Notes under the pieces: generated by a model
The model's input: the letters and a program-made list of their open reading frames with translations, nothing else
Told to the model about the DNA's origin: nothing
The model's database searches: none
Program-made: the position numbers and the translations under genes
DNA from: Deuterostichococcus epilithicus
Lineage: Eukaryota > Chlorophyta > Trebouxiophyceae > Prasiolales > Stichococcaceae
Direction of reading: 5' to 3'
Length of the DNA stretch: 64,000 nt
Assembly: GCA_033439295.1 (NCBI GenBank)
Contig: JAVTLE010000023.1
Location: 372,001-436,000 of the forward strand
In this document: positions 1-12,868 of the stretch, in pieces
Layout: each line of letters opens with the position of its first letter
Numbering within the stretch: position 1 is the stretch's first letter

Positions 1-3000
1 CAGCTGCGCAGCACGAGACGCGGCGGACGCGGGCGCGGAGAAGTATGGCAGCCAGTACTTTGCGCTCTGCCTGGCGGTGAAGGTGGGTCCGGGCAGTGGG
101 GTGTGTTAGGGATGATCAGGGTGCTGCACATTGCCTTGGGGGGGATCACGTTGCGGCTGATGGGCTTGGCTGGAGGCCTGTTGCGCCTGGGCAGAGGGGC
201 AGGCAGGTGTTTTCACTGCTGCATACGAGGTCTCGACGATGGTTTTTGCTGAGTCAACGGCTTTGCTGAGTTGTAGTGGATGATGATAAGAATTGTCTCT
301 GCAACAACTTGCAGGATCAGCAGCGGGACCTGCCGGAGTGGGTGGCGCACCATGCGGCCATCGGGGCCGGTGCGCAACCAGACGAGTTGGAACTTCTGCC
401 AGACTGCAACATCTTGGCTGGTTTAAGATCGCAAAGGCTCCTGTGATGCCTTGCTTGCGCCGCCTCGACTTGAGCGCATGCCTTGTGTGCGGGAGCCCCG
501 CCTCGCAATGCTGCTGGACCGCCCCGATCAACCTGCCAGCATCTGTTGAGAAAACCGCCGCCAAGGGTCAAGCGTTCGCCATGGTGACCGGCCACATGCT
601 TGCAGGCAAGATCTACATCTTCGACACCGGCAGCTCGCCGCCGCTGAACGAGACGCTGCAGGTAGTGTAGCCCCATGCAAACCCCGGTCAGAGAATCCTT
701 GTAGGTTGGTCATGCTTTGCTGGGCCTGGGATGTCAGGCCCTGAAAAGCAGCTTGTGGACTCGGCTGCCCGGTGTGCATACCACGCCTCGCACAAGCAGG
801 GTGACGCAACATGGCAACGGACCTGACCTGCCCTGCGGCAGCTCCCTGACTTGAACATGCCGCCCCACCTCAGCAGCGCAGGGCTGCTGGGGTTCAGGGT
901 TTAGGGTCTCAGACATGTGGCACAGCCTGCCGCCGCCAGATGCGCGGGGCCTGTCGCGCAATTTCACAAACCCTGACTGATGTCCCATTGGGCGCATCGC
1001 CTGCAGGAGCATATAGAGTCGGGTTTGGTGGAGCACATCTGGCGGAGGGCGGACTTTGGCTCCCAAAAATTTGGGCGGTGAGGCGCTTCTGCCCTTTCAA
1101 CCCTACAAGTCGTATCCAGCACAGCTGCGCAAGTCAGCGAACCTTACACAGGGCACGAAGCCGGGGGCCTGCTGCGCTGGCTGCGACACCGTGTCTAGGG
1201 ATTTTGAGTACTTCCTAAGCTCGCCGCACCCTGCCTGCGGCGCTCCCCGGCTGTGGCCGCTGCCTCCCTGTGGCGGAGCCGCCTGCTGCGCAGCTGCGGC
1301 GGCTGTGCACTCGTGTGCGGGCGCCAGCTGACTGCCGCAGCCGGGGGCAGCTCTTCATTCTTGCCGTTCCGCCCCAGGGCCGGTGTCCAGCAGCGCCGGG
1401 GGTCAACAGCGGGGCAGCCGCACGACACACGCAGGGCGAACTGCTCCTGTGACTGGGCTTCTGCCCCGTTCGACACATTTCGAAAAGAAAACACCAACAT
1501 CATATAAAAAGGTTTTGCCTGCCCACCCGGCCGCAGGAGGTATCCGCAGAACGAGATCTACGCGGAGTGCATGCGGCGGTATGGGCGGAGGCACCAGTTC
1601 CTAGGTGCGGCCCATGCCTGGATGAGGGTTAGGGAATCGTGCTTCAGTGCCCGAGGGGTCCATGCCTCAGTGCCTCACTGCCCAGCTTGCAGTGGATGCT
1701 CGCACCGTCGCTGGCATGCATCTCCAGCTCCGATCGTGGGGGTGGCCCCCCCCGCATGCCCGCGTGCCACATCAGCAACACCGCCCCGCAGCCGCGTGGA
1801 CGGCCGTGCTGCTTCGTGCTGCCGGCTCCTTGAACCCAGGCGTTGCTGACCCTGAGCAACCCGTCGCCCGCAGGGTTCATCGACTCTGATGAGGTGCGCG
1901 GGCGGCGCGCTCTGTGCTCGCGAGCCAACTGAAGTCTGCGCAGTTGGGATGCTATGCGTTCTGCACATCGACACCTGGAAGCTGATTACACAGCTGATCA
2001 TCGCACTCGCTGCGGTGCTCTGGCACCGTACGACTGCCCTCTTGGCTGTGCTGCTGTGCACGATTCTAAAGGGCCACACCCATCCGCTGCGCACAGTTCC
2101 TCATACCCATGGGCGGCACCACGAGCGTCCCTGCACTCCTCCAACACCTACAGGTGTGCACCCGATGTGTATTTCCGGAACGGACATTTCCTGTTCTGAG
2201 CCGTAGGATGTCGGATCGCTGAGCTTGCTAAAGAGCGCAGGAAGCTCAGCTGCGGCTGACTGGCCCTGCCACGCAGTCTACCGCTCTGCGCTGCATTCTC
2301 CCCCTTTCAATAGCGGCACACCGCTTGACTTTCAGCGCGCACGTGCAAGAGTGTCGGCCGCAGCCGCTGGCAGACCATTGGCTCATTCCCGGCGCGTTGC
2401 CGCTGGCATCTGCTCATTTCACACACGTCATTGCGCGCCCCGCAGGCGTTCGAGCCAATTGGCGGCCTTGTGGTCAACTGGGTGGTGTTCGGCTCGGGGC
2501 ATAAGACACGGCCCAAGGCGGGCGTGCTCCAGGCAAGGAATTATTTAATAAATGCTTTAAAGAACTCTTTGTTTAAGTTGTCAAATGTGCTGTTGGCTCT
2601 CGACCCGGGTTTCCGAAGCTGAAACACACCGTGCTCCGTGCCAAGTTGACGGCAGTCCGAGCCGCGGCGCTGCGCACGCGCGGCCCTGGACTCTGCTGCA
2701 GCCAGCCACGCCGCCAAAGCTCTGCCGCTGCAATGCGCTCGAGCGCTTGCGGAAATGCATCCAGTGAACCCACTCTCGCAACCTGAAATTCAACATGTGG
2801 GCTGCTGTCCCCACAGGCGTACACAAAGTGCATGCCGTTCATGAACTCGCACAGCATCCACATCAAGTCCATCGTCAACACCGACTTTGGGGACCGGCCC
2901 GATGGGTAAGGCGTTGCTTCCGGCGCCCCCTGTCATCGCGCCTCTGCGTAATGGCGTACATATGAACGTGCATCGCAGGCGAAACGTCTCCTTCTGGGCT

Positions 3001-4063
3001 GTATGTCGATTCATTGCCCTCGGCAGTACCCCCTGCACCCGCCCATTGTAGCGCTGGTCAAAGGGCGTGCACCAGCGCAGCCGCTTGACTAAGACGCTGG
3101 ATCTGCACCCGCCGCCCCCGCCGCCGCGTGTCTGCGGCTGGCCCCACGACTTTGGCGGCTGCTGATTTGACTGAGCTCCATTTGTGATGGCAAGATAACG
3201 CGGGGTCAACTACACCCTGAAACCATATGCACCATGGCTGCTCATCTCTTCGAGCGTCTCGCCTCGGCTGAACCTTGCAGCCCAAACAAAGGGAACTAAG
3301 GGGGCGCTCGCTTGGCGCCGCCGCAGGCCGCACCACTGGCTGTACCGGGAGCCCTTCTTCGCAGTGAACGAGCACTTCCAGCGCGTCGACGGCCCCCGCA
3401 ATGTCAACATCACGTTGGACAAGCTGGCGCTGCACCACTACGTGCTGAAGTCAGAAGAGGTAAGCTGAGGGTTCAGGGCCCCGTTCAACAACACCCATGC
3501 TCTTCGTTCTGCCGGTCTCTTGATGGTACAATCAGTCAAGCCGGCGCTGCATCACCATGTGCTGGAGTCGGAAGAAGTGCGGGTGCCGTTTTCCGCCAAC
3601 GTGGGGTGAGCTGCGGTGCACCATTGTATGCCCAGAGCAGAAGGGGTAACGGCGCCAACCTGCTGGTCCCGGCATCCCCAGACTTCAATGAGTACAGCCA
3701 ATGCATCTCCAACGTGTGCGGCCTGTTCCATATGATGTCAGATAGCAGGGCGATCAGGTTCCAAGGGCAATCCAGTTGCAGAGCACTGTGCCTAGTAAAT
3801 CTACTCATGCGTCCCTTCCATTGCTGCAGGAATTCAGGGAAAAGATGGAGCGCGGCAGCGCAATGGGTGAGCTGCATGTGCTGCCTGCACGACAGTGCAC
3901 TGCCGGTGCGTGGCATTGACGTGCCCTCATGCTCGTTTCATGGGCGCCCAGTCTTCGGTGGGTGAATGCAGGCAACCACAAGCCGTTTTCGTTCTACCAG
4001 AGCATCGACGCGTTGTCTACAGAGAAATGTGTGGCCGGCACGCGGTTTGGGCCATATACTTGA
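1..4063 (+). CDS. GT92 glycosyltransferase, copy 1 (5' end outside window)
   Basis: Glycosyltransferase family 92 (DUF23) enzyme; by family, a Golgi transferase that uses a nucleotide sugar. Exons seen: 1-82, 315-369, 606-661, 1007-1077, 1537-1604, 1874-1893, 2097-2153, 2446-2532, 2817-2905, 3327-3459, 3830-3866, 3972-4063. In order they encode the family blocks YGSQYFALCLAVK, EWVAHHAAIGAG, GKIYIFDTGSSPP, RRHQFLG, then FIDSDE (the D-x-D metal/nucleotide-sugar motif), FEPIGGLVVNW, IHIKSIVNTDF, AVNEHFQRVDG, and end in FGPYT and a TGA. Exon lengths match copies 2 and 4 or differ by multiples of three, so the gene looks intact. The intron after base 2532 starts with GC, not GT. The N-terminal anchor and stem lie upstream of base 1. 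The intron that splits ERFQ from RVDG in copies 2 and 4 is absent. Family confident; acceptor substrate unknown. Confidence 0.88.
3535..3578 (+). repeat. Degenerate copy of a GT92 exon end
   Basis: These 44 bases match 36 of 44 bases at 3418-3461, the 3' end of the exon ending at 3459. They still read HHHVLESEE, against HHYVLKSEE in the true exon, and are followed by a GT. The copy lies in the next intron, 117 bases downstream. No acceptor is obvious, so it is probably not spliced in. Confidence 0.75.
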
Positions 4064-5370
4064 TGCAGCTTCCCTTTGACCTGGATCCTGAAGACCGCCG
4101 GCGCTGGCAATCTCCGCAAGTATGCAGTAGTGGCTGCAAACATAACCCAGTGTGGTCATGATCTTGACGCCATGTTGAGATGGCTCACCCTTGCGGCCCT
4201 AACTGATGCGTGTTACTAAGCCGCACACTTCGGAACATACCTTGGAATTCCTGTCTGTTGCACCCAGTGCAAACACATTGCGTGTCATATCCAGACCATC
4301 AGCTTTATGTTGCATCAGCTCTTATGTTGCGTTATGCTGCTTCAACCCTAATCAGCCTGAGTGAGGCTGGAAAGGTGTAAACATCTCTCTCTCCATCTCG
4401 CTCTTGAAGAGAGTCTTCTGCGCTTCTCTGTAATGATAATGGGGGCAGCCGGAGCATCCGCAGCCAAATACAGACATTGCGATCCCGTCCGTGTCATGTA
4501 AAAGGTGCATTGCCGCTGCATTCGCACATTATATGGCCTGTTTGACTTAAGTCAAAGCTTTCGACTTGCTTAATTCAACTAATGTCGACTTGCTTAAAGA
4601 AAGCTTTCGACTTGCCCGCTTCAAAGCCGCAGCACAGCCTTGGCATCTAACACAGACAATCATCCAGATGAGCCGCCCTCCTAAGGACCTTAGGCTAAGG
4701 TGACCTACCATACCCTGTTGTGAGGTCTGTTGTGAGTGCCTCCGCAGCCGCCGCCGCCGCAGCACGCATCCGCCCTCCAGCCGCAAGCAAGGCCTTCTCA
4801 AAGCCGCCACCCTTCACAATTGTCACCGGTTTTTCAGTAGCCATTTGCTAAGTCTCAATAGTGTCTGAAGGGTCGAAAGTGTTTATTACGCTTGGCACGA
4901 AATCACAGATGAAGCTCCCTGTTGCGATTGTTGATATACGTAAACCACCGAGGAAATCACCGGCGGCATGCTGCTCCAGCTGAGGTTCATGTCTGTACTG
5001 GTTCAAGACGCGCCCTTGAAATCCAAAGTTAATTCCATCGCTTCAGAACTTATCTTCTTCGCGTTGTTGTTCGCGCACCACAATCCAAGCGGGCAAGGCC
5101 TCGGAGTATTCAGCAGCTGTAATATTTAGCCCAACGACCTTTGGCAGCATCTCCACTACCTTGGCCAGCCTGGAATGTTGTCCGCACTTGCTTTATCATT
5201 TAGAAGGAAGCGACAAGGTAGCACTCGGCCGGCAGTGAGATTCCTTGTTGGCTGACGGTGCCCGCAATGCTGACTGAATGCTTCAGGTCACTCCATCATC
5301 ATCTTTTTTTCGAATTTGCACCATGATGCGAGAGGCTGCACATTAGCTTGTCAGCAGCGGCAGCTCTGCT
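4064..5370. other. Intergenic region with short AT-rich repeats
   Basis: No convincing coding sequence. A TGTAA at about 4375, the usual chlorophyte polyadenylation signal, may end copy 1 transcripts. At 4553-4616 a 16-base block (AAAGCTTTCGACTTGC) occurs twice, 48 bases apart, with a related TCGACTTGCTTA block between. The region should also hold the promoter of copy 2. Confidence 0.5.
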
Positions 5371-8300
5371 ATGCATCACGTAGGCAGGACCAGCGCGGCC
5401 ATGCAGAACGGGGCGTCAGCGGACCGGGTTGGCGGCGGCTGCTCGCTGCCGGCGGCCCTCTTCTTGGCGGCCCTTGCGGCTGCGACGCTACTGCTGGTGG
5501 TGGCCACCCCAGCACACTTTGCTGCTCGCAGCTCGCCGGTGCACCTCGTCATGCTCACGTAAGCTCGCCGTCTATGTGTGCCATGTTTGCTGCACTGGCA
5601 GTGGATGGCATCTCGGAAATACAACATCGTAGCCTGAATGCTCAAGCAGTGCCTGGTCATGCATCTAGTGTAGAATCTCAGCCTAACGTGAACAAGTCAT
5701 GGTCAATGAAGTCGTAAAAAACTGCTATGCCCCTGCCCTACGTAACGTGTAATGGCCACACTGCAACCACCATCGTTCATAGGCCGCAGCAGGCGGCCGC
5801 AATCGCGCGGTCGGGCCTGCACCCCGGCGCTCTGCCGCCAGACGCCGCCGCGGCGCTGGCGGCGCACAGCAAGGCGTCTTCATGGTCTGAAGACGCCACC
5901 GTCGCCCAGCTGCTGGGCAGCGCCGCGCTGCCGATCACGCACCTGAACGACCACCCGCACATGCTCGGTGAAGCGGACGAAGTTGCCGCAGCTTTTGCCG
6001 AAGCGAGCAGCACAGCTGCACTGCTCGACAGCAGCGGCAGCGCAGGCGGCAGCGGCGAAGGCGGAGGCAGCAGAGGCAGCGGAGAAGGCGGCGGAGGCGA
6101 CAGTGACGACGTCGCAGCAATCCGACGGTCGTTCGCTGTTGGCAGGCGCGGCGGTGCGGCAATGTTTGGCGACGCAGCGGCCGCTGGCCGCCGTCGGGCG
6201 CTGCCTGCCGTGGCAGCAGCAACAACAGCGACAGAACAAGCAGTGCACGTCAGCAGTGATGGCGCTGGTGGGCTGTTGGGACCCACCACTGCCGCAGGCG
6301 TCACACTCCCGCATGCCGATGAGGTGCCGCCTTCGCTCGCCGACGGCAGCGGCGGTGAGTTGGTCGCCAGAGTGCCTGTCAGACATCGGAAGCCAGCAGC
6401 AGCATGGGCATGAGCGGCGGCAACACGCTCGTTCAGAATGTCAGCAGCAGCCCTGCGGTGTCAGCGATGGGGCCTGAATTCCAAAGCTAGGAAAAGGAAT
6501 TCCCTCCTGGTAGACTGCAGCCAGCTAAACTTGGCTGCACGTCCTTGCGAATCGAAGGAAAGTCTGTGTCCAGCTCCGGTCCTGTGCAATGGCGGCGCAG
6601 GTGCCGACCATGTGCTGCCCAGACCGTCGCCACCCTTTCCTATGTCACCGGCTGGGCCCGACGCTGCCGGCTCCGGCGCAGGCGGCGCCAACGCCCAGGG
6701 CGTCGGCTGCTGCCCCTGCCCGGCGGTGGAGCCGGCGGAGCCTGCCAGCGAGGCCGCGGACAGCGCACCAATAGGCGCAGCGGCGACTGGCGACAGACGA
6801 CTCGGAGACCAGTACCTTGCCCTCTGCCTCTCGGTCAAGGTGCGGGTCTGGTTGCAGGCTGAGGAGGAAAATTCCTGCTGCCTCTGCACGAGCTTCATTG
6901 CAGGCTGGCCGCTCAATGCGCTGGCTTTTGCATCAAACTTCTCTGGCTGCGGGTCCCAGACTGGTCGGCAGCGAGACGTGCGCTCACCTGAGGACGCGGG
7001 CCTATGTTTCTTCAGGGTGCAAATGTCGGCCATATTGAGTGGCATGGTGTCACTAACATCGACCAGGGGCGGCTTTCCCTTCTTGTCCACACAGGACCAG
7101 CACGAGGACCTGCGTGAGTGGGTCGCCCACCACAGGGCACTGGGCGTTGGTGCGCCCACTTTTATTTCAATTGATTGATATCTGTCCATTGAAGAAGAGG
7201 TGCTGCCTACGACTTGTGCAGCGTCAGGCACGCAGCCGTCCCTTTGTGCATCTTGTTCGCTGTTTTGCCGCATTGGAGTAGGTATGAAGCAATTCAATGT
7301 TGAGCTGGGATTCGACGCGTCTGTGTTTGCGCGGAGCAGTTCATTTGCAGTCCTGTCGCTTCTCGCAGGCAAGATCTATGTGTTTGACAACCGCAGCAAC
7401 CCACCGCTGTACCCGCTGCTGCTGGTGGGTCCAGCCTTTCTCCAGCTCATGCGTGTTGCTGGAAGGGAAAGCTATGATCAGCTCCGAGCTTGGAAATTTC
7501 GTGTCCTCCCTGCCAACCCTAAGTTGGGCAGTAGTGCTGACCAACGTGCTGCTGCAGGACTTCGTTGCGGCAGGTCTGGTGGAATATGTGTATTGGGATG
7601 GCGCCTACTACAAGCGAGAGTGCGTCTGATGACAACAGTATGCGAAACTTTGCACGTCACACCAGTACCTGTGTACTGTGATGCGGCTGAGGGGGGCGGC
7701 ACGGCCATGGATGATCCTGGTGGTGGGGTCTGGCAGCAAATGGTGTTTGCACGATGACCTAGCTGGGGAGCGTGCTGATCCCATACTCGGATGCATGCGC
7801 TCTGTCTGCTAAAACCTGCCATACAAGCTGTCAGCACACATCGTCCGCAGAGGGCCGACCCAGCTCGAAGTCTACGAGGAATGCCTAACACGGTTCCGAA
7901 GTCGCCACCAGTTCATGGGTGATGAGCCTATTTGCCCGATGCATGCTTGACGATATGATGTCATTTCCAACGAGTCGGTTGAGCTACCCTGCCGGCGTCA
8001 CATGTATGTGCAAGACAATCATGTGGCTGACACCTTGCTCACGCTCTTAGCCGTGGTCCTGGCTGCAGGGTTCATCGATGCAGACGAGGTAACGCCACAA
8101 ATTCAAGGTTCCCCCAGCACCTGCCACGCACCTCTGTCAGTGCACCCACCTGCTCATGCTGTGCACATGCCAGTGTCATGGGGTGCAAGCTACGACAGAC
8201 CATACATGCACGATGTCCGCTGACTGCCAGTGACGATTTGTCGATGCTTGATTGCCCCTGCTGCTGGTAGTTCTTGGTGCTTAAGGAGGGCATCGAAAGC

Positions 8301-9643
8301 GTGCCGGCACTGTTGAAGCAGATGCAGGTGATGACCCTCTATGAATGGATTGACTACTGGAAACACACTTCTCGAAGGAAGACAGAGATGGAAGTGCATC
8401 TGCTTCAGTGCATCCCTGCCAATGCATGGCAGTGCTGCACCCTGCTGGCGTGTCAGCAGCCTGCTGGTATCTGCAATAGCAGCGATGATTTGGGCTGCGG
8501 TGCGCCGTCTTCAGTATGCCTCGGCCTTCATTACGGCATGGGAGTTGGATTGTTGGCCATTATCCTGTGCCTTTGAATTGCCGCGCTGCAGCTGCGCCAG
8601 CCGCCAGGTTCTGATCGGCCTGTGCTGCAGGCATTCGAGCCGATTGGCGAACTAGCGGTCAACTGGGTGATGTTCGGATCGTCTGGCCATGTCAAGCGGC
8701 CAAAATCCGGCGTGCTGCAGGTAAGTTCAGATGTTAGCAGCAGACCTCGATTGTGGAACAACATCACGCAGTGCAATCCTTGTATAATCTGACGTGTGTA
8801 AGTTTGGGTCAGCACCTGTAAGCGTGAGAATGGAGTGCGTGCTGTCATGCTTTGCATGCGCGTTTGGTGGTGCATGCAGGCATACACGAACTGCCTTCCG
8901 CAGCTCAACCCCCACAGCGTGCACATCAAAAGCATCGTCAACACCGACTTCGTCATTGGGCCCTTCATGGAGTACGTCAGAAAGTCAAGAGCGGTGCCCG
9001 CTCCGGCACTGCATCAGATACTGAACTAACACAACACCTGCAATTACTCAACAATATGCCTTGTTTTCGGCCGCAGCCCACACACCTTCGTATACAAGGA
9101 GGGCTTTTATGCTGTCAACGAGCGCTTCCAGGTGATTTTGCCTCACGTGATGCGCAATTGCCTGGCCTCACTGACTCTGGTGCTGGTCGATCGATTTGGG
9201 GACTTCAATCCAGGTGCCTGGCTTGTGCGTGCCGTGGTTGTGTGCAGCTGCTTTGTCTGCGTGCCAGGGCAGCATGAATTTCTGACAGAGGTTTGCCGGT
9301 CGGCTGCAGCGCGTCGACGGGCCGCGCAGCCAGGAAGCCTCACTGTCCAAGATCGTGCTGCATCACTACGTGCTGAAGTCGCTGGAGGTGAAAAGGGGCA
9401 TCACCCGTGTGGCGTCAGGTCACATGTCAGCATAAGTACTGCCGTCGCAGGATCGCTCGTAACAGGTTTCTTGATGGTCAGTTGCTGTACTTAGCATTAC
9501 ACGTCACTGCGCCGCAGGATTTCAGGAAGAAAAGCGCTCGAGGCGACGGCATGGGCCTCGGCAAGCCGCCGGAGTTTTTCCAAGCCATCGATCGGCAGGC
9601 CACAGAAAAGTGCACAGACGCGGTGGGGTTGGGACCGTACTGA
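5371..9643 (+). CDS. GT92 glycosyltransferase, copy 2
   Basis: Complete GT92 gene, 14 exons: 5371-5558, 5783-6354, 6574-6839, 7095-7149, 7369-7424, 7558-7619, 7851-7918, 8069-8088, 8271-8327, 8631-8720, 8880-8971, 9077-9131, 9310-9387, 9518-9643. They sum to 595 codons in one frame. The N-terminus has a hydrophobic signal anchor (about residues 25-50, with LFLAALAAATLLLVVA), typical of a type II Golgi protein; ATG 5401 is an alternative in-frame start. Exons 2-3 encode a stem of about 280 residues rich in Gly, Ala and Ser (GGSGEGGGSRGSGEGGGG), far longer than in copies 3 and 4. The catalytic part has EWVAHHRALGVG, GKIYVFDNRSNPP, FIDADE, FEPIGELAVNW and FGSSGHVKRP. All introns are GT-AG. The last two exons of copies 1 and 4 are fused here. 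Acceptor glycan unknown. Confidence 0.9.
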
Positions 9644-10204
9644 AGACAAGATCGCCCACTCGCTCGGGCGTGATGATAAACCTAACATTAATCACCTAAC
9701 GCGTCGTCATGGTTGAGATGTTAGTCGCAGCTGACGTGTCCGTCTGAAGCAGGACCGACGAACAGACCCCCAGCCCATCAAGCATGCAGAGATGCCGAAA
9801 GGAGCGACATCAGCGGTAGGCTGCTAGAGGGGCAATCAAAGTTTTCGGACGGCGGGATTGACTGAAGACGCAGACAGGCTTGGAGGCTGGAGTCAGCTGC
9901 CTGACATACATCAACTTTGTGGCAGTTGGTATTTATGTCGGTGCCAGTACCGATACCTTACCGCCGCCGGCAAGGCAATCATCATAATGTTGCTGTCAAG
10001 CTTCCGTCCGGTGGTCTGCACCGGTGTGCATCCTCTCTGCAGTGCATCTTGCTTGCACCAGCATCCAGGAGCCAGGACCATCGTCTTGCTCATCGACAAA
10101 CCAAAGCAGACAGATCCAGTCATCTGCATATGCTCCTACCTCTGCTAGGTGCTGCACGCACGACGCTACATCTGGCGATCCCTGGGGCTGCTACCACGCA
10201 GCAC
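9644..10204. other. Convergent intergenic region
   Basis: Separates the 3' ends of GT92 copies 2 (+) and 3 (-). I see no gene, structured RNA or notable repeat. It must hold the 3' UTRs of both genes. Confidence 0.6.
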
Positions 10205-12868
10205 TTATGTCATTGTGTCAGAGCCACCAGGCTCATCATACGGGCCAAAGCGTGTGCCGTCAAGGCAGACTTCGGAAGCCTTTCTGTCCAAGTCCTCGAA
10301 CCAATACGGTGGCCGCGTGATGCCGGACGCGCTGCCGCGCCACAGCTTCTCCTCCCATTCCTAACATCATGCAACTTGTGTGGTGCACGCCAACTTGCGA
10401 TGCGGTCATCCGATAATGGGTGCTGGGTGTGGTGCAGCCGGTGTTCATTTTCTTGTCAATATCATGATTGGATGCCATGCCACACACATGGTGCTGACCC
10501 AATGGTCGCGCCTGCTTGCTGCGCGTGATGTAGTGGTTGGCAACGACCCAGCGGCCGGTCTGGGGGTCCGACCCCTCCGCGTCGACCCGCTGGAAGCGCT
10601 CGTTGACGGCGTACATCGAGGAATTGTACTTGAAATGGTGCGCGCTGTGCAAAACAGGGTGTACCAAGCGGTCAGGTTTACATATGCCGATTCCAGAAAC
10701 GCAAGGGAACTGATTCGTGCATTGCAGCAGGGAGCTACTGCTGCTGTCACACCTTACTTGCGTAGCTTACGTTGTATGTCATTCACAGGAGGCGACAGTA
10801 GCAGGCATGGCTTCCCTACCTAAGACAGCGCTCGGCGTACTTCGTGTTAACGATCGACTTGATGAGGCGGCCATTGGCGTCATGGTTGAAGGGTATGCAC
10901 TTCGTGTATGCCTGCAGCCGCAGAACCGCCAGCGTTGCATCACCGCTTCGCTGGAAGCTCAATGAAGTTGGCAGCTCGTCAAGCATTATGCGATATGCAT
11001 GCCGGTTTTAAAAAAGACAAGCACGCATGCGGAAACGATGCCCTGTGCACCGTAACGTGAATCAGTTGCCTGCTTCAGCACCACACCAGGGCACCCCGAG
11101 GAGCACGTCACCTGTAGGACGCCGCCTGCAGGCCTTGTCACGTGCCCATTGCTGCCGAACAGCTGCCAGTGCACCGCCAGGGCGCCTAGTTCGTCAAAGG
11201 CCTGGAAGTGGCGCAGCAGCGCTGGAAGGCTGGCACTGACGGGTGCCTCCGGCTTGATGACGAGGAACTGCAGAGCACGGAGCAGGTCAGGCAAGGAAAC
11301 CCTTGAGACGAGACATTCCGGCTTGTAGAATTCAGAGGTTTTCTCAAATGCTAGCAGCGCTGCCAAATGCACACGAGCGGGTGCAGCGGGGCATACACAT
11401 TGCTGGGACGAATCATCGAAAGCACGCGGGCAAAGCGCCTGGCAGTGCCGGCAGTGCCGGCAGACGATATATCGAATGTGGAATGATGGCCCACCTCGTC
11501 GACATCAACGAACGCCATGAAGTGGTGTTTGTGGCCATGTCGCCGCAGGCAGTCGTCATACATGTCCATCTGAACATAGTGCTCCGGCACATGGCTGCAG
11601 GCATGGCAGCCAGCAGTCAGGGTCAGGACATAAACAGTCCGATGTCAGCATCTTGATGCGGGCGGCAGTCCACTACTGCAGCTAGGGGCCAGCAGTTCTG
11701 GGTGACAGGACGGATGGGGAGCCATCAGGTTGCGCCTTGGAACTGCACACGCCAGCATTCTTGAGGGTCGCCTGAAGCCGCGCTGGCCACACAAAGGTCG
11801 CATCAGAAGAGGCACCTGAGCACGGCGGATGTAAAGTTGCCTGGATCCCACCAGGAATACTCCACCAGGCGTGACGCCATGTGCCGCCGCAGCACGCCAC
11901 TCAGCGGCGGGGTGCTGCCGTGGTCGATGACATAGATCTTGCCTGCACACGCGGCAGAATGTCAGCTGCATGCCTGTTGTGCATGTTCAGCTGATCTGCC
12001 GGGCCCTCGTGGAGCAAGGCAGGGTGGCACAATTGCAAGGGGTGCGGTGTGGATGGATCCATGAGAGTTCCTTTGAGTGTCACACGCCCACATCAGCCAC
12101 GCACTGCAGCCGCTGATTACCGGGCAGTGCGTCCTTCGTGCAAAGGGCAAGCTGCACGCATGCGGTATGAGCAAGGAACCAGAAACAAAGCGCCGCGCGT
12201 CTGGTGCACCTCGAGCGACTGGTGTCATGCGACTATAGTCTGAGCACCGCACCTACACCCATGGCCTTGTGGTGGGCCAACCATTCGGACATGTATGGGT
12301 GCTCGTCCTGCGGCAAGATCATCCATGAAGCATGTCAGCACCTAGTGCCCTCTGTTTGGCGCTGCTGCTGCGTGAGGCCTGCCTTGATTCCTGTCGACGC
12401 CATCATGCTGGTACACGGTGCATGTCTGCAATCCACATCAGGGGCGCTGCCAATGGAAATCAAAGGCGTCATGCAGAAATATGTATACAACTGTTATCAC
12501 GAAACTGAATGATGAATGCATATGGCCGCCTGCACAGCTTGCACCTTTGCCACGACGCACAGCGCCAGGTACTGGTCTCCGAAGCCTTTGTCATCAGCCA
12601 AGAACGAGGCGACATCTGATGCGGCGGGGCTGTTGCCTGTCGCATTGCTGCCGCGGCAGCTGCGGGAATACTCAAAGAAAGTATTAGTACCAAGCACCAC
12701 ATTGGACCGTTCTGCTGGCTGTAAGATGGCAAAAAGCACAGCTAGCAGCCCTACACTTCTCAGGCAGCGTTGCCGCCAAAGGGGGTTTGCTGCAGTCGCT
12801 GGCGTCACGCAGTTTGAGAAGCACGAACGGGAGCACAGCCTCGGATGCTCTGGCGTCTCAGCTTTCAA
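10205..12868 (-). CDS. GT92 glycosyltransferase, copy 3
   Basis: Complete GT92 gene on the minus strand, 380 residues in 8 exons: 12868-12545, 12307-12253, 11942-11816, 11594-11495, 11267-11112, 10911-10820, 10644-10512, 10360-10205. The first exon holds the ATG and a signal anchor around SVGLLAVLFAIL. Then come FGDQYLALCVVAK, EWLAHHKAMGVG, GKIYVIDHGSTPP, FVDVDE (D-x-D motif), FDELGALAVHW, FGSNGHVTRP, YAVNERFQRVD and the end FGPYDEPGGSDTMT. It is the most intron-poor copy: five introns found in one or more paralogues are exactly missing. The last intron has a GC donor (bases 10511-10510). The C-terminus extends about 10 residues beyond the usual FGPY. It lies opposite in strand to the other copies. 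Confidence 0.88.

Noticed and set aside
897-915. TTTAGGG-like telomeric unit
   Set aside because: Only one unit occurs, inside an intron; no array.
5880-6386. Long open frames on the minus strand opposite the copy 2 stem
   Set aside because: They mirror the Gly/Ala/Ser-rich stem exon of GT92 copy 2, whose splice phases fit the plus strand exactly.
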